A program made the position numbers and the translations under genes. Positions 53,626 through 64,000 of a stretch of 64,000 nucleotides of DNA are shown piece by piece. The notes beneath the pieces are model-generated. The model was not told the origin of the DNA, ran no database searches, and worked only from the letters and a program-made list of their open reading frames with translations. The stretch is from Rhodococcus zopfii NBRC 100606 = JCM 9919 (GTDB taxonomy: Bacteria; Actinomycetota; Actinomycetes; Mycobacteriales; Mycobacteriaceae): positions 1 to 64,000 of the forward strand of contig NZ_BCXI01000028.1 of assembly GCF_001895025.1 (NCBI RefSeq), written 5' to 3'. Every line of letters starts with the position of its first letter. The stretch's first letter is position 1.

Positions 53626-53743
53626 GCGGTGACCCTGTTCGAACGACGGTGCCGGTGTCGGTAACGTGTCACGGCGGGAAGCGTCCCGTCACCGCGGACG
53701 AACAGCGACCGGCAGGCCGCTGCGGCAGAGCGAGAGGAACCTG

Positions 53744-55432
53744 GTGCCTGTGCCCCCGAGTCCGGATCCGTCCCCTCCAGCGGAGGGGCTGAGACCCGAA
53801 CATCCACCGGCGACTCGGCTCCGGGCGCTGGCCGACGCCGTCGGCGCCGCCCACACCATCGTGGTTCCGGACGACTACGCGGGCACCGCCGTGCCGGCGG
53901 ACGTGGTCACCGGCATCGACCTGCGCGCTCAGGCCGTCCAACCCGGCGACCTGTTCGCGGCGCTGCCCGGCGCGCACACTCACGGCGCCCAGTTCGCCGC
54001 GACCGCGCTCGAACGCGGCGCGGTCGCGGTGCTCACCGATGCGGCGGGTCGTGACCTCATCGCCGCGACGGTCACCGCCCCCACCCCCGTCCTCGTGCAC
54101 GACGATCCGCGGTCGGTGCTCGGTGAGGTGTCCGCCGCCGTCTACGGCCACCCGTCGCGTCGGATGCAGATCATCGGCATCACCGGCACCTCCGGCAAGA
54201 CCACCACCGCGTACCTCGTCGAAGCGGGACTGTCCGCCGCCGGCCGGTCCACCGGGCTCGTCGGAACGGTGGAGACCCGCATCGCGGGCCGGCGCGTCCC
54301 CAGCGCACTCACCACGCCGGAGGCGCCGCAACTGCACGCGCTGTTCGCCGCGATGCTCGAGCGCGGCATCGACACCGTCGTGATGGAGGTGTCCAGCCAC
54401 GCCCTGGCCCTCGGCCGTGTCGGCGGGGTCCGGTTCGAGGTCGGCGCATTCACGAACCTCTCGCAGGATCATCTCGACTTCCACAAGGACCTCGACGACT
54501 ACTTCGCCGCGAAGGCCCTGCTGTTCGACGCGGGGTCACCGCACCGCGCGGCGCGTGCGGTGGTGTGCGTCGACGACGTGTGGGGTGTTCGGATGGCCGA
54601 GATCGCTCGCGCGGGCGCGAACGGGCCTGCCGCCACCGTCGCCACTTCGGCGACCGCCCCGGCCGCAGACTGGACCGCCACCCACGCGACCGCGGCCGCC
54701 GACGGTTCCCAGGAGTTCACCCTCACCGGACCCGACGGCACCGCTCACCGGGTGCGGGTGCGGCTGCCCGGCCACTACAACATCGCCAATGCGGCGCTCG
54801 CCACCGCGGTGTGCGCCGTGGCCGGGATCGACCCGGATGCCGCCGCCGACGGCATCGCCTCGGTGTCGGTCCCCGGCCGAGTCGAACTCGTCGACCGGGG
54901 GCAGGATTTCCTCGCCGTCGTCGACTACGCGCACAAACCGGCCGCGCTCGAGGCCGTCGTCGCCACCCTGCGGGGTCGCAGCACCGGCCGCCTCGCTGTG
55001 GTCGTCGGTGCAGGGGGCGACCGCGACCGCGGCAAACGCGCCCTGATGGGGGCCGCGGCAGCCCGCGGCGCCGAACTCGTCGTGATCACCGACGACAACC
55101 CGCGCACCGAGGACCCCGCGACCATCCGGGCAGCGCTGCTCGACGGAACCCGCTCAGTGCCGGCAGCCGACCGCGGCGAGGTTCTCGAGATCGGCGACCG
55201 GGCCGCGGCGATCGAGGCGGCGGTCCGCTGGGCCCGGCCCGGCGATGTCGTGCTCGTCGCCGGCAAGGGACACGAGCGCGGCCAGGAGATCAACGGGGTC
55301 AAGCACCCCTTCGACGACCGGGAGGTGCTGGCGGACGTCCTCGAGCGCACTCGGGCCGCCCGGTCGGCACACCCAGCCGACGACCCCGGCCGGAACGGCC
55401 CGGGCGGCACCCGAGATGGAGGCACAGCATGA
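53744..55432 (+). CDS. murE: UDP-MurNAc-L-Ala-D-Glu:meso-diaminopimelate ligase
   Basis: Adds the third stem residue in cytosolic peptidoglycan precursor synthesis (562 aa). [14 protein letters not shown] is the ATP loop (about 145), [13 protein letters not shown] (about 220) a MurE signature, and DDNPRTEDP (about 450) the motif selecting meso-diaminopimelate rather than lysine, as expected for this group. The start is GTG 53744, with GAGG six bases upstream, rather than the longer reading to 53666. The 118-bp gap after ftsI is the only sizeable break in the cluster and has TAACGT near 53653, so murE may have an internal promoter. It overlaps murF (ATGA). Confidence 0.95.
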   Translation: MPVPPSPDPSPPAEGLRPEHPPATRLRALADAVGAAHTIVVPDDYAGTAVPADVVTGIDLRAQAVQPGDLFAALPGAHTHGAQFAATALERGAVAVLTDAAGRDLIAATVTAPTPVLVHDDPRSVLGEVSAAVYGHPSRRMQIIGITGTSGKTTTAYLVEAGLSAAGRSTGLVGTVETRIAGRRVPSALTTPEAPQLHALFAAMLERGIDTVVMEVSSHALALGRVGGVRFEVGAFTNLSQDHLDFHKDLDDYFAAKALLFDAGSPHRAARAVVCVDDVWGVRMAEIARAGANGPAATVATSATAPAADWTATHATAAADGSQEFTLTGPDGTAHRVRVRLPGHYNIANAALATAVCAVAGIDPDAAADGIASVSVPGRVELVDRGQDFLAVVDYAHKPAALEAVVATLRGRSTGRLAVVVGAGGDRDRGKRALMGAAAARGAELVVITDDNPRTEDPATIRAALLDGTRSVPAADRGEVLEIGDRAAAIEAAVRWARPGDVVLVAGKGHERGQEINGVKHPFDDREVLADVLERTRAARSAHPADDPGRNGPGGTRDGGTA

Positions 55433-56970
55433 TCCCGATGACCCTGACCCGCATCGCGGAGGTCGTCGGCGGAACCCTGCACGACGTGGACGACCCGTCG
55501 ACGGAGGTGACCGGCACCGTCGAGTTCGACTCGCGGCAGATCGGCCCGGGTGGGCTGTTCCTCGCCCTGCCCGGCGCCCGGTCCGACGGGCACGAGCATG
55601 CCGCGGCAGCCGTCGCCGCGGGTGCGGTCGCGGTGCTGGCGGCCCGGCCGGTCGGCGTCCCGGCCATCGTGGTGCCCCCGGTTCCGCAGACCCGGACCAA
55701 CTCGCTCGCCTACGAGCACGACACCGACGGATCGGGCGCAGCGGTGCTCGCGGCCCTGAGCAGGCTCGCGCGGGCCGTCGTCGACGACCTGACCGCAACC
55801 GGCCTGACCGTCGTCGGGGTCACCGGGTCCGCCGGCAAGACGTCGACCAAGGATCTGCTGGCCGCCGTGCTGGCACCACTCGGCGCGGTCGTCGCGCCAC
55901 CCGGGTCGTTCAACAACGAACTCGGCCATCCGTGGACCGCCCTGCGCGCCACCCGCGACACCCGCTACCTGGTGCTCGAGATGTCGGCACGCGGCCCCGG
56001 CCACATCGCCGCACTGGCTGCGGTGGCCCCCCCGCGCATCGGCGCCGTGCTCAACGTCGGCACCGCCCACCTCGGTGAATTCGGATCGCAGGAGGTCATC
56101 GCCAAGACCAAGGGCGAGCTCGTCGAGTCCCTGCCCTCGGCCGCCGACGGCGGCGTCGCGATCCTCAACGCCGACGATCCGCTGGTCGTGAAGATGGCCT
56201 CGCGCACCGGCGCCCGCGTCGTGTTCGTCGGCAGCACGCCGTCGGCCGCGGTCCGCGCGGAGAACGTGCACCTCGACGACTCGGCGCGCGCCTCGTTCAC
56301 GCTCGTCGCCCCCGATCCCGGAGCCGACGGCGGGACGCGCAGTATCGACGTCACGCTGGCCGTGCACGGTGAACACCACGTCGGCAACGCGCTGACCGCC
56401 GCCGCCGCGGCTCTCGAGTGCGGCGCGACGCTCGAACAGATCGCGGCTGCACTCGGTGGCGCCGCGCCGGTCTCGGCACACCGCATGGCGGTGCAGACCC
56501 GACCCGACGGTGTCACCGTCATCGACGACGCCTACAACGCCAATCCCGACTCGATGCGGGCCGCGCTCAAGGCGCTGGTGTCCATGGCACGCGCCGGCGG
56601 CACGCCGCGGCGGACGTTCGCGGTCCTCGGCGAGATGGCGGAACTGGGCGAGGAATCGGTCGTAGAGCACGACGCCATCGGCCGGCTCGCGGTGCGCCTC
56701 GACGTCACCCGGATCATCGCCGTCGGTGCGACGCGCCCGGTGCGTGGCCTGTTCCAGGGCGCGGTGATGGAAGGATCCTGGGGCGAGGAGGCCAGCCACG
56801 TTCCGGATGCGGCCGCGGTGATCGCGCTTCTCGAAGACGAGCTCGAACCCGGCGACGTCGTGCTGGTGAAGGCGTCGCAGTCGGTCGGCCTCTGGTCGGT
56901 CGCGGACGCGGTCCTCGGTGCGGAAACCGAGGACGCTGATCCTGCTGTGGAAACGGAGGCTGCACGGTGA
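55429..56970 (+). CDS. murF: UDP-MurNAc-tripeptide:D-Ala-D-Ala ligase
   Basis: Completes the UDP-MurNAc-pentapeptide (513 aa). [14 protein letters not shown] is the ATP-binding loop (about 128), [12 protein letters not shown] (about 207) and [11 protein letters not shown] (about 365) are MurF signatures. ATG 55429 overlaps the murE stop. The frame is open far into murE, but that part is a shadow. The mraY start overlaps its end, so murE-murF-mraY form one translationally coupled string. Confidence 0.96.
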   Translation: MIPMTLTRIAEVVGGTLHDVDDPSTEVTGTVEFDSRQIGPGGLFLALPGARSDGHEHAAAAVAAGAVAVLAARPVGVPAIVVPPVPQTRTNSLAYEHDTDGSGAAVLAALSRLARAVVDDLTATGLTVVGVTGSAGKTSTKDLLAAVLAPLGAVVAPPGSFNNELGHPWTALRATRDTRYLVLEMSARGPGHIAALAAVAPPRIGAVLNVGTAHLGEFGSQEVIAKTKGELVESLPSAADGGVAILNADDPLVVKMASRTGARVVFVGSTPSAAVRAENVHLDDSARASFTLVAPDPGADGGTRSIDVTLAVHGEHHVGNALTAAAAALECGATLEQIAAALGGAAPVSAHRMAVQTRPDGVTVIDDAYNANPDSMRAALKALVSMARAGGTPRRTFAVLGEMAELGEESVVEHDAIGRLAVRLDVTRIIAVGATRPVRGLFQGAVMEGSWGEEASHVPDAAAVIALLEDELEPGDVVLVKASQSVGLWSVADAVLGAETEDADPAVETEAAR

Positions 56971-58046
56971 GACAGATCCTTTTCGCAGCCGGCATCGCGC
57001 TGGCGGTGTCGATCCTGCTCACGCCGGTGCTGATCAAGGCGTTCTCGCGGCAGGGCTTCGGTCAGGAGATCCGAGTCGAGGGGCCGCAGAGCCACCAGGC
57101 CAAGCGGGGCACCCCCACGATGGGTGGCGTCGCGATCCTCGCCGGTCTGTGGGCCGGTTACTGGGGTTCACACCTGATCGGCCTGGGATACGACGCGGAG
57201 GGCCCCACCGCCTCGGGTCTGCTGGTGCTGGGACTGACCACCGCGCTCGGCGGCGTCGGATTCCTCGACGACTTCATCAAGATCCGCAAGCAGCGCAACC
57301 TCGGCCTGAACAAGACCGCCAAGCTGGTCGGCCAGCTCATCGCCGCGGTCGTGTTCGGCATCCTCGCCCTGCAGTTCCGCAACGACAGCGGCCTGACCCC
57401 CGGTAGCGCGCACCTGTCCTACGTCCGCGACATCGCCACGGTGTCGATGGGGTCGATCGTTTTCATTCTGTTCGTGTACCTGCTGGTCAGTGCCTGGTCG
57501 AACGCGGTGAACCTCACCGACGGCCTCGACGGTCTCGCCGCCGGCTCGATGAGTCTGGTGCTCGGCGCCTACGTGATCATCACGTTCTGGCAGTACCGCA
57601 ACTCGTGCGTCGCCGAACCCGGCAAGGGCTGCTACGACGTGCGCGACCCGCTGGACCTGGCGTTGCTGTGCGCCGCCGGCGCCGCCGCGTGCATCGGCTT
57701 CCTGTGGTGGAACGCCGCACCCGCCAAGATCTTCATGGGCGACACCGGTTCGCTCGCGCTCGGCGGCATGCTCGCCGGCCTGTCGGTCACCACCCGCACC
57801 GAACTGCTCATGGTCGTCATCGGTGCACTGTTCGTCGCCGAAGCCGCGTCGGTGGTCATTCAGGTTGCGGTGTTCAGATCCAGCCGCAGGCGGGTATTCC
57901 GGATGGCGCCGTTCCACCACCACTTCGAACTCGGTGGCTGGGCCGAAACAACGGTGATCATCCGATTCTGGCTGCTCGCGGCCATCGCCTCGGCCGTCGG
58001 CATGGCCCTGTTCTACAGCGAATATCTAGCGGCGATCGGGGACTGA
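56967..58046 (+). CDS. mraY: Phospho-MurNAc-pentapeptide translocase
   Basis: Transfers phospho-MurNAc-pentapeptide to undecaprenyl (here probably decaprenyl) phosphate, making lipid I (359 aa). It has about ten membrane helices. The catalytic and Mg-binding motifs are [17 protein letters not shown] (core DDFIK), [12 protein letters not shown] and [19 protein letters not shown] is the cytosolic HHH motif. GTG 56967 overlaps the murF stop. murD starts 4 bp after its stop. Confidence 0.97.
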   Translation: MRQILFAAGIALAVSILLTPVLIKAFSRQGFGQEIRVEGPQSHQAKRGTPTMGGVAILAGLWAGYWGSHLIGLGYDAEGPTASGLLVLGLTTALGGVGFLDDFIKIRKQRNLGLNKTAKLVGQLIAAVVFGILALQFRNDSGLTPGSAHLSYVRDIATVSMGSIVFILFVYLLVSAWSNAVNLTDGLDGLAAGSMSLVLGAYVIITFWQYRNSCVAEPGKGCYDVRDPLDLALLCAAGAAACIGFLWWNAAPAKIFMGDTGSLALGGMLAGLSVTTRTELLMVVIGALFVAEAASVVIQVAVFRSSRRRVFRMAPFHHHFELGGWAETTVIIRFWLLAAIASAVGMALFYSEYLAAIGD

Positions 58047-58050
58047 CGCG

Positions 58051-59679
58051 GTGACGCACGAACTGGAATGGCTGCGCGGCACGCGGGTGCTCGTCGCGGG
58101 TGCCGGGATCTCCGGACGCGCCGTCGTCGCCCCGCTCACCGATCTCGGGGCGCAGGTGACGGTGACCGACCGCAACGCCGACGCCCTCGACCGCTGCCGT
58201 GAACTCGGCGCCGACACCGTCGACCTCGACGAACTGGTCGCCGAGGCGGACGCGGACCCGGAAGCGCTGCGCCGGTTCGCGCTGGTCGTCACAAGCCCCG
58301 GGTTCGCGCCCGACGCACCGCTGCTCTCACACGCCGCGGGTGCCGCGGTCCCCATCTGGGGCGACGTCGAGTTGTCCTGGCGCGTCGACCGCGCCGAGAT
58401 CTACGGTCCGCCGCGCCGCTGGCTCGTGGTGACCGGAACCAACGGCAAGACCACGACGACGATGATGCTCCATGCGATCCTCGAGGCCGCGGGTCTGCCG
58501 TCCGTGGCCTGCGGCAACATCGGTCTGCCGATCCTCGACGCGCTGCGGCGCACCGAGCCGCGCGCCGAGGTTCTCGCCGTCGAACTGTCGTCGTTCCAGC
58601 TGCACTGGGCGCCGTCCGTGCAGCCTGCCGCCGGCGTCATCCTCAACATCGCCGAGGATCATCTCGACTGGCATGGGGGCATCGAGGGTTACATCGACGC
58701 GAAGGCCCGCGTGCTCACCGGCACCGTCGGGGTGCTCGGCCTCGACGATCCGATCGCCGGGGGGCTGCGCGACCGGTCGCGGGCCGTCGTCACCGTCGGA
58801 TTCACCCTCGGCTACCCGCAGCGCGGGGAACTCGGCGTCAGCGGGGACGTCCTGGTGGACCGTGCCTTCGCGGATTCCGCGGTGCTCGCCGCCGTCGCCG
58901 ACGTCTCACCTGCGGGCCCGGCCGGTCTGTCCGATGCGCTGGCCGCCGCGGCACTGGCCCGGTCGATCGACGTCCCCGAATCCGCGGTCCACGACGGTCT
59001 GCGCCGGCACCGGGTCGGGCCGCACCGCGCTGCGCCGGTCGGCACCGTCGACGGCGTCGAGTACATCGACGATTCGAAGGCCACCAACCCGCACGCGGCG
59101 CGCACGTCGCTGCTCGCCCGCGACAGCGTGGTGTGGGTGGCCGGTGGACTGCTCAAGGGCGCGCAGGTCGACGACCTCGTCGCGGAAGTCGCGCCGCGGC
59201 TGCGCGCGGTCGTGCTGCTCGGACGCGACGCCGACCGTATCGCCGAAGCCCTCGCGCGACACGCCCCGCAGGTCCCCGTCGTCCACGTCGACACGCGCGA
59301 CGATGAGACGGTGAGCAGCCCCGGACCGAGTGAATCCGAATCGAGCAACACCGGGCCGAGCGGCGCCGTGGCGGGTGACGTCCTGCGCAGGCTTCCGCTG
59401 CCGGGTGCCGACGGCCCCGCCGCGATGCGGGTCGCGGTCCGCGAAGCCGCGGCGCTGGCGTCACCGGGCGACGCGGTGCTGCTGGCCCCGGCCGCAGCCT
59501 CGCTGGACATGTTCGCGGACTATGCGCAGCGCGGCCGCAGCTTCGCCGCGGCGGTCGACGAGCTGCACGGGGGCGACGAGCCGCACGGTGTCGACGATCG
59601 GGACGGTGTCGACGATCGGGACGGTGTCGACGATCGGGACGGTGTCGACGACCGGCACGGGGGCGGGTCGGGGCGGTGA
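58051..59679 (+). CDS. murD: UDP-MurNAc-L-alanine:D-glutamate ligase with repeat-bearing C-terminus
   Basis: Adds D-Glu to UDP-MurNAc-L-Ala (542 aa, longer than the 440-490 typical). [13 protein letters not shown] is the ATP loop (about 129), [13 protein letters not shown] (about 340) a MurD signature, and [16 protein letters not shown] (core SLDMFADY) the C-terminal block. Two additions are seen: a Ser/Glu-rich insert (about 425-445, [16 protein letters not shown]) and a tail after about 505 in which GVDDRD is repeated from an 18-bp tandem array. GTG 58051. The ftsW start overlaps the stop (GTGA). Confidence 0.94.
   Translation: MTHELEWLRGTRVLVAGAGISGRAVVAPLTDLGAQVTVTDRNADALDRCRELGADTVDLDELVAEADADPEALRRFALVVTSPGFAPDAPLLSHAAGAAVPIWGDVELSWRVDRAEIYGPPRRWLVVTGTNGKTTTTMMLHAILEAAGLPSVACGNIGLPILDALRRTEPRAEVLAVELSSFQLHWAPSVQPAAGVILNIAEDHLDWHGGIEGYIDAKARVLTGTVGVLGLDDPIAGGLRDRSRAVVTVGFTLGYPQRGELGVSGDVLVDRAFADSAVLAAVADVSPAGPAGLSDALAAAALARSIDVPESAVHDGLRRHRVGPHRAAPVGTVDGVEYIDDSKATNPHAARTSLLARDSVVWVAGGLLKGAQVDDLVAEVAPRLRAVVLLGRDADRIAEALARHAPQVPVVHVDTRDDETVSSPGPSESESSNTGPSGAVAGDVLRRLPLPGADGPAAMRVAVREAAALASPGDAVLLAPAAASLDMFADYAQRGRSFAAAVDELHGGDEPHGVDDRDGVDDRDGVDDRDGVDDRHGGGSGR
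59587..59658 (+). repeat. 18-bp tandem array inside the 3' end of murD
   Basis: Three exact copies of GGTGTCGACGATCGGGAC (59587-59640) and a fourth with two changes (59641-59658). The unit length is a multiple of three, so gain or loss of copies keeps murD in frame and only alters its acidic C-terminal tail. Confidence 0.93.
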
Positions 59680-61232
59680 CCACCACCGCGCCCGGCGGTT
59701 CGCCGGCATCCACCCAGAGCGCCGCGACCGCCCGTGGGCGCGTCGGCCTGTGGATGGCCCGGCCGCTCGCGTCCTTCCACCTGGTCGTCACCATCGCGGT
59801 GCTGCTCACCGTGCTCGGCCTGGTCATGGTGCTCTCGTCGTCGAGTGTCGAGGCGGTCGCCAGCGCCGGATCGGCGTACGGGTTGTTCACCTCCCAGGTG
59901 ATCTTCGCGATCCTCGGTTTCGCCGTGTTCTACGTCGCGTTGCAGGTCCCGGTGCGGATGCTGCGCAAGCTGTCGTTCCCGGCGCTGGCCGTGACCGTCG
60001 TGATGCTCGCGCTCGTGCTCATCCCCGGAATCGGCACCGAATCACAGGGCACCCGCGGCTGGTTCGTGATCGGTGGCATCTCGGTGCAGCCGTCCGAACT
60101 GGCGAAGATCGCATTCGCGGTGTGGGGCGCGCACCTGCTCGCGACGCGGCGAGGTGAGCACAGCACGCTCAAGGACATGCTGATCCCGCTGATCCCGGCG
60201 GCGCTCATCGTGACCGGCCTGATCGTGCTCCAGCCCGACCTCGGCACCACCATTTCCCTCGCGATCATCGTGCTCGCCCTGCTGTGGTTCGCAGGTTTGC
60301 CGCTGCGGGTGTTCCTCGGGATTGTCGGCACCGCGTCCGCGTTCGCGGTCGTCCTCGCTCTCACCGCCGGATACCGCTCGGCGCGGGTGCGGGCTTTCCT
60401 GAACCCTGGAGAGGACCCGCAGGGCATCGGCTACCAGGCGCGTCAGGCGAAGTTCTCCCTCGCCGACGGCGGCATCTGGGGTCGCGGTCTCGGGCAGAGC
60501 CGCGCCAAATGGAGCTACCTGCCCAACGCACACAACGACTTCATCTTCGCGATCATCGGCGAGGAACTCGGCTTCCTCGGTGGGGTCGCGGTTCTCGGTC
60601 TGTTCGGCCTGTTCGCATACGTGGGGTTACGCATCGCGATGCGCTCGGTCGATCCGTTCCTGCGGCTGTTCACCGCGACCGCCACGACATGGATCATCGG
60701 GCAGGCGTTCATCAATATCGGCTATGTGGTCGGCCTGCTGCCCGTCACGGGCCTGCAGCTTCCGCTCGTGTCCGCGGGCGGAACGTCCACCGCCACAACC
60801 CTGCTCATGTTCGGGTTGATCGCGAACGCCGCACGACACGAACCGGAAGCCATCGCTGCGCTGCACGCCGGTCAGGACGGCCGGTTCGGCCGGCTGCTGC
60901 GCCTCCGTAAACCGGAGGCCTATCTGCCGATGCGTGTCGCGGCGGCGAAGGTGCCCGCTCCCCGACGCGGCGGAGCCGCCGCGACCCGGACGCGTCTCGA
61001 GGGCGAGGGGCGCGGCCGGGCCCCTCGCGAGCGCGACACCAAACCGCGTGCCGCGGACCAGCGGGCCGGCCGTGCCCGCGCCGCGGAGGAAACCCGGCGG
61101 GGGACGGGCCGCACCGCGAACGGCCGCGCCGCGAACAGCGGTCGTACTGCGAATGGCAGGCGCACGAACAGCAGTCGCACGAACGGCGATGGCACAGACC
61201 GACGAACCGGAGAGCGAGGAAACCGTAGGTGA
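59676..61232 (+). CDS. ftsW: Septal peptidoglycan polymerase FtsW
   Basis: SEDS-family glycosyltransferase that polymerises lipid II at the septum with FtsI (518 aa). Ten membrane helices lie between about 35 and 400. Conserved SEDS elements include [20 protein letters not shown] (core QPSELAK), LQPDLGT, the long loop with [33 protein letters not shown] (core [14 protein letters not shown]) and PLVSAGGTS. The roughly 110-residue cytosolic C-terminal tail is basic, with irregular TANGR/TNSSR repeats, longer than in E. coli. GTG 59676 overlaps the murD stop; murG overlaps its own stop. Confidence 0.95.
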   Translation: MTTTAPGGSPASTQSAATARGRVGLWMARPLASFHLVVTIAVLLTVLGLVMVLSSSSVEAVASAGSAYGLFTSQVIFAILGFAVFYVALQVPVRMLRKLSFPALAVTVVMLALVLIPGIGTESQGTRGWFVIGGISVQPSELAKIAFAVWGAHLLATRRGEHSTLKDMLIPLIPAALIVTGLIVLQPDLGTTISLAIIVLALLWFAGLPLRVFLGIVGTASAFAVVLALTAGYRSARVRAFLNPGEDPQGIGYQARQAKFSLADGGIWGRGLGQSRAKWSYLPNAHNDFIFAIIGEELGFLGGVAVLGLFGLFAYVGLRIAMRSVDPFLRLFTATATTWIIGQAFINIGYVVGLLPVTGLQLPLVSAGGTSTATTLLMFGLIANAARHEPEAIAALHAGQDGRFGRLLRLRKPEAYLPMRVAAAKVPAPRRGGAAATRTRLEGEGRGRAPRERDTKPRAADQRAGRARAAEETRRGTGRTANGRAANSGRTANGRRTNSSRTNGDGTDRRTGERGNRR

Positions 61233-62371
61233 GTGGGGAGCAGTCCACCCTGTCCGTGGTTGTAGCCGGGGGTGGCACCGCCGGGCACATCGAGCCGGCC
61301 CTGGCGGTCGCCGACGCGATCCGGGCGCTCGTACCCGGCGCGACCGTGACGGCCCTCGGCACCGACCGCGGCCTCGAAACCACCCTGGTCCCGCAGCGCG
61401 GCTACCCTCTCGAACTGATTCCGCCGGTTCCGTTGCCGCGGAAGCCCACGATGGACCTGCTGAAACTGCCGGGCCGGGTGATCGCGTCGGTGCGGCGCAC
61501 CCGTGAAGTCCTCGACCGTGTCGACGCCGACGTCATCGTCGGTTTCGGCGGGTACGTCGCCCTGCCCGCGTACCTCGCGGCCGGTCGCGGCCGCCGCCGC
61601 ATCCCTGTCGTCGTGCACGAGGCGAACGCCAGCGCGGGCATCGCGAACAAGATCGGTGCGCTGCGGGCGTCCCGTGTGCTGGCGGCGGTCGCGGGGTCGG
61701 GCATCGTGCGCCGCGGCGAGGCCGAGATCGTCGGGATCCCGGTGCGCGCGTCGATCACCGGCCTGGACCGGACGGCGCTGCGTGCCGAGGCCCGCCGGCA
61801 TTTCGGTCTCCCCGCCGAGGGCCCCGTACTCCTCGTCTTCGGGGGCTCGCAGGGTGCGCGCTCGCTCAACGACGCGGTATCCGGCGCCGCCGCCGCGCTG
61901 GCCGGAGCCGGGATCTCGGTGCTGCACGCGCACGGCCCGAAGAACACCCTCGACGTGCCCGAGCACCCCGATCACGACCGCTTCCCGTACGTGGCGGTGC
62001 CCTACCTCGAACGCATGGACCTGGCCTATTCCGCCGCGGACGCGGTGATCTGCCGGTCCGGGGCAATGACCGTTGCCGAGGTGTCGGCGGTGGGGCTGCC
62101 CGCGGTGTATGTGCCGCTCCCGCACGGCAACGGTGAGCAGGAATTGAACGCCCGTCCGGTCGTCGCGGCCGGGGGTGGAATGATCGTTTCGGATGCCGAC
62201 CTGACGCCGGCGTTCGTGGTGGACTCGGTGGTCCCGCTGCTCGGCGACGCACAGCGGCTCTCCGAGATGGGGCGTTGCGCCGCCGGCGCCGGCCACCGAA
62301 GCGCGGCAGACGAAGTCGCCCGGATCGTGCTCGACGTGGCCGGTACGGGCACGAACAGGAGTGATCGATGA
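61229..62371 (+). CDS. murG: UDP-GlcNAc:lipid I N-acetylglucosaminyltransferase
   Basis: Converts lipid I to lipid II on the inner membrane face (380 aa, GT28, GT-B fold). [19 protein letters not shown] is the first glycine-rich loop (GGTAGH), [12 protein letters not shown] (about 130) and [11 protein letters not shown] (about 207) the others. [30 protein letters not shown] (core [10 protein letters not shown]) is the donor site. GTG 61229 overlaps the ftsW stop and its own stop overlaps the murC ATG, so both neighbours are coupled. Confidence 0.96.
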   Translation: MSGEQSTLSVVVAGGGTAGHIEPALAVADAIRALVPGATVTALGTDRGLETTLVPQRGYPLELIPPVPLPRKPTMDLLKLPGRVIASVRRTREVLDRVDADVIVGFGGYVALPAYLAAGRGRRRIPVVVHEANASAGIANKIGALRASRVLAAVAGSGIVRRGEAEIVGIPVRASITGLDRTALRAEARRHFGLPAEGPVLLVFGGSQGARSLNDAVSGAAAALAGAGISVLHAHGPKNTLDVPEHPDHDRFPYVAVPYLERMDLAYSAADAVICRSGAMTVAEVSAVGLPAVYVPLPHGNGEQELNARPVVAAGGGMIVSDADLTPAFVVDSVVPLLGDAQRLSEMGRCAAGAGHRSAADEVARIVLDVAGTGTNRSDR

Positions 62372-63900
62372 GCGAGCAGCTACCCGCCGAACTGGAGCGG
62401 GTGCACATGGTGGGCATCGGTGGGGCCGGGATGTCCGGCATCGCGCGGATCCTGCTGGCTCGCGGCGGCCAGGTGTCGGGATCGGATGCCAAGGAGAGTC
62501 GCGGCGTGCTGGCCCTGCGCGCGCGGGGGGCGACGGTCCGCATCGGGCACGACGCGAGCGCACTGGACCTGCTCGACGGCGGGCCGACCGCGGTGGTGAC
62601 CACCCACGCCGCCATCCCCAAGGACAATCCGGAGCTGGTCGCGGCGCGCGAACGGGGCATCCCGGTGCTGTTGCGCCCGGCCGTGCTCGCTTCGCTGATG
62701 CGCGGGCACCGCACGTTTCTGGTCTCCGGTACCCACGGCAAGACGTCGACGACGTCGATGCTCGTGGTCACGCTGCAGCACTGCGGCTTCGATCCGTCGT
62801 TCGCGGTCGGCGGCGAGCTGAACGAGTCCGGCACGAACGCGCACCACGGCAGCGGCGACGTCTTCGTCGCCGAAGCCGACGAGAGCGACGGATCGCTGCT
62901 GCAGTACGACCCGAACGTGGTGATCGTGACGAACGTCGAGGCCGATCACCTGGACTTCTTCGGTACCGCCGAGGCGTATACGCAGGTGTTCGACGACTTC
63001 GTCGCCCGTATCGCGCCCGGGGGGCTTCTCGTGGTGTGCCTGGACGATCCGGGTTCGGCGGCACTGGCCCGCCGCGTGGTCGAACGTGACATCCCGGGTC
63101 TGCGCGTCGCCGGTTACGGCTCCGCCGACACGATCGGCACCGGCGAGCGCGTCGACGGTGTCCCCGTCGCGGTGCGGTTGGTGGCCTGGGAGGCCAAGGA
63201 CGTCGGAGGGGTCGCCGAGTTCCACCTCGCCGGTGAGGACACCCCGCGCACGGTACGACTGTCGGTGCCCGGACGCCACATGGCTCTCAACGCGCTGGCG
63301 GCCCTGCTCGCCGCGCTCGAGGCCGGTGCGCCGGTCGACGAGGCCATCGAGGGTCTGGCCGGATTCGGCGGTGTCCACCGGCGCTTCCAGTACAGCGGGC
63401 GGGAGCACGGTGTGCGGGTGTTCGACGACTACGCTCACCACCCGACGGAGGTGCGGGCGGTGCTGGCCGCCGCCGCGGAGCTCGTGGCGGGCGAGCCGCT
63501 GCGGTACGCCGCGTCGGGCACGGAACGTCCCCGCGTGATCGTCGTGTTCCAGCCACACCTGTATTCGCGGACGGAGACGTTCGCGGCGCAGTTCGGTTCT
63601 GCGCTCGACCTCGCCGACGAGGTCGTCGTACTCGACGTCTACGGCGCCCGCGAGGAGCCGATTCCGGGTGTGAGCGGCGCGCTGGTCGCACAGTCGGTAT
63701 CGAAGCCCGTGCACTACCAGCCGGACCTGTCCCTGGTGCCGCGTCAGGTGGCGCAACTGAGCCGGCCCGGCGACGTCGTCATCACGATGGGTGCCGGCGA
63801 TGTGACGATGCTGGGACGTCAGATCCTCGACGCGTTGCGCAGCAAGCCGGGCCGGTTCCGGGTGGGGCCGGTGGGCGGATCGGGGTCGGGCAGATCGTGA
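62368..63900 (+). CDS. murC: UDP-N-acetylmuramate:L-alanine ligase
   Basis: First amino-acid ligase of the stem peptide (510 aa). [17 protein letters not shown] is the UDP-binding N-terminal fold, [13 protein letters not shown] (about 121) the ATP loop, [11 protein letters not shown] (about 170) and [13 protein letters not shown] (about 352) MurC signatures. ATG 62368 overlaps the murG stop, and the ftsQ start overlaps its own stop. All four Mur ligases (C, D, E, F) are therefore encoded within this cluster. Confidence 0.96.
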   Translation: MSEQLPAELERVHMVGIGGAGMSGIARILLARGGQVSGSDAKESRGVLALRARGATVRIGHDASALDLLDGGPTAVVTTHAAIPKDNPELVAARERGIPVLLRPAVLASLMRGHRTFLVSGTHGKTSTTSMLVVTLQHCGFDPSFAVGGELNESGTNAHHGSGDVFVAEADESDGSLLQYDPNVVIVTNVEADHLDFFGTAEAYTQVFDDFVARIAPGGLLVVCLDDPGSAALARRVVERDIPGLRVAGYGSADTIGTGERVDGVPVAVRLVAWEAKDVGGVAEFHLAGEDTPRTVRLSVPGRHMALNALAALLAALEAGAPVDEAIEGLAGFGGVHRRFQYSGREHGVRVFDDYAHHPTEVRAVLAAAAELVAGEPLRYAASGTERPRVIVVFQPHLYSRTETFAAQFGSALDLADEVVVLDVYGAREEPIPGVSGALVAQSVSKPVHYQPDLSLVPRQVAQLSRPGDVVITMGAGDVTMLGRQILDALRSKPGRFRVGPVGGSGSGRS

Positions 63901-64000
63901 CCGAGACACCGACCCGCTCCGCGGCCCGGAAGCGCGCCGCACGCGCGGCCGCGCGCCGGCCTTCCGGCCGGTCGGTCCGGCTGCGCACGGTGTTCATCGG
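63897..64000 (+). CDS. ftsQ: Cell division protein FtsQ, N-terminal part
   Basis: Only the first 34 codons are in the window. GTG 63897 overlaps the murC stop (GTGA). The visible residues are a strongly basic cytosolic N-terminus ([20 protein letters not shown]), typical of actinobacterial FtsQ before its single membrane helix and POTRA domain. The assignment is mainly positional: murC is followed by ftsQ and ftsZ in this phylum. Confidence 0.8.
   Translation, partial: MTETPTRSAARKRAARAAARRPSGRSVRLRTVFI

Noticed and set aside
53629-53645. Second LexA box near murE (GTTCGAAC)
   Set aside because: The half-sites are fused with no 4-bp spacer, so it does not match the LexA operator.
54565-55428. 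An 801-codon open frame that would extend murF upstream
   Set aside because: It is the shadow of murE in another frame. murF has an ATG overlapping the murE stop, and its conserved part begins there.
59587-59658. CRISPR array
   Set aside because: The units are contiguous 18-mers with no unique spacers, lie inside murD in frame, and no cas gene is nearby. The other tandem repeats in the window also lack spacers.

Overview
The window is about 70% GC, gene-dense chromosomal DNA from a mycolic-acid actinobacterium, most likely Rhodococcus or a close relative. The order pepB/pepA, gcvT, ilvE, cobS, cobT, DUF3043, adoK, asnB, ctaC, ctaF, qcrBAC, ctaE, trpD, exonuclease, NlpC/P60, pimB', SRPBCC pair, acyltransferase, RNase AS, aroG, pknL, mptA, idsA, metF, lppM, mraZ and the mur/fts cluster follows, from memory, the Mycobacterium tuberculosis Rv2215 to Rv2151c stretch. 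A CrtO-type carotenoid ketolase and other carotenoid genes between these landmarks point to Rhodococcus. I see no insertion sequence, prophage, CRISPR array, tRNA or rRNA. Nearly everything is core or near-core genome.

Layout. 1-9.2 kb: the 5' end of the 2-oxoglutarate dehydrogenase E2 gene, leucyl aminopeptidase, glycine cleavage T protein, branched-chain aminotransferase, the last steps of cobalamin assembly (cobT-cobS), a DUF3043 membrane protein, an ErpA-type Fe-S carrier and adenosine kinase. 9.2-18 kb: asparagine synthetase, then the respiratory supercomplex genes in two facing groups (ctaC-ctaF forward; ctaE-qcrCAB reverse) with a small histidine-rich protein between them. 18-33.5 kb: trpD, an exonuclease/GIY-YIG protein, two NlpC/P60 cell-wall hydrolases (the first behind a c-di-AMP riboswitch), a membrane metallopeptidase, the PIM mannosyltransferase pimB', two SRPBCC proteins, an ArsA-like P-loop protein with no canonical start codon, a ROK sugar kinase, an acyltransferase, RNase AS and class II DAHP synthase. 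33.5-47.6 kb: the PASTA kinase PknL facing its wHTH partner, then a lipid, isoprenoid and carotenoid district: crtB, mptA, crtI and idsA on one side of metF; a GT2 glycosyltransferase, lppM, a CruF-like hydratase and crtO on the other. 47.6-64 kb: a HEPN-domain gene behind a perfect LexA box, a DUF3040 protein, and the division and cell-wall cluster mraZ-rsmH-ftsL-ftsI-murE-murF-mraY-murD-ftsW-murG-murC-ftsQ, which runs off the end.

How it fits together. Most of the window serves the envelope: peptidoglycan precursors and septal synthesis, wall hydrolysis under c-di-AMP control, PIM/lipomannan mannosylation, and polyprenyl and carotenoid synthesis. The other coherent block is the bc1-aa3 respiratory chain. 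Several genes have a -10-like hexamer 6-8 nt before the start codon and are probably leaderless. Convergent units are separated by perfect GC-rich hairpins. The best leads are the LexA-controlled HEPN gene, two apparent CTG starts, a motif shared by both NlpC/P60 genes, the MraZ boxes, and carotenoid genes interleaved with conserved envelope genes. I did not find evidence for a wholly new multi-gene system.
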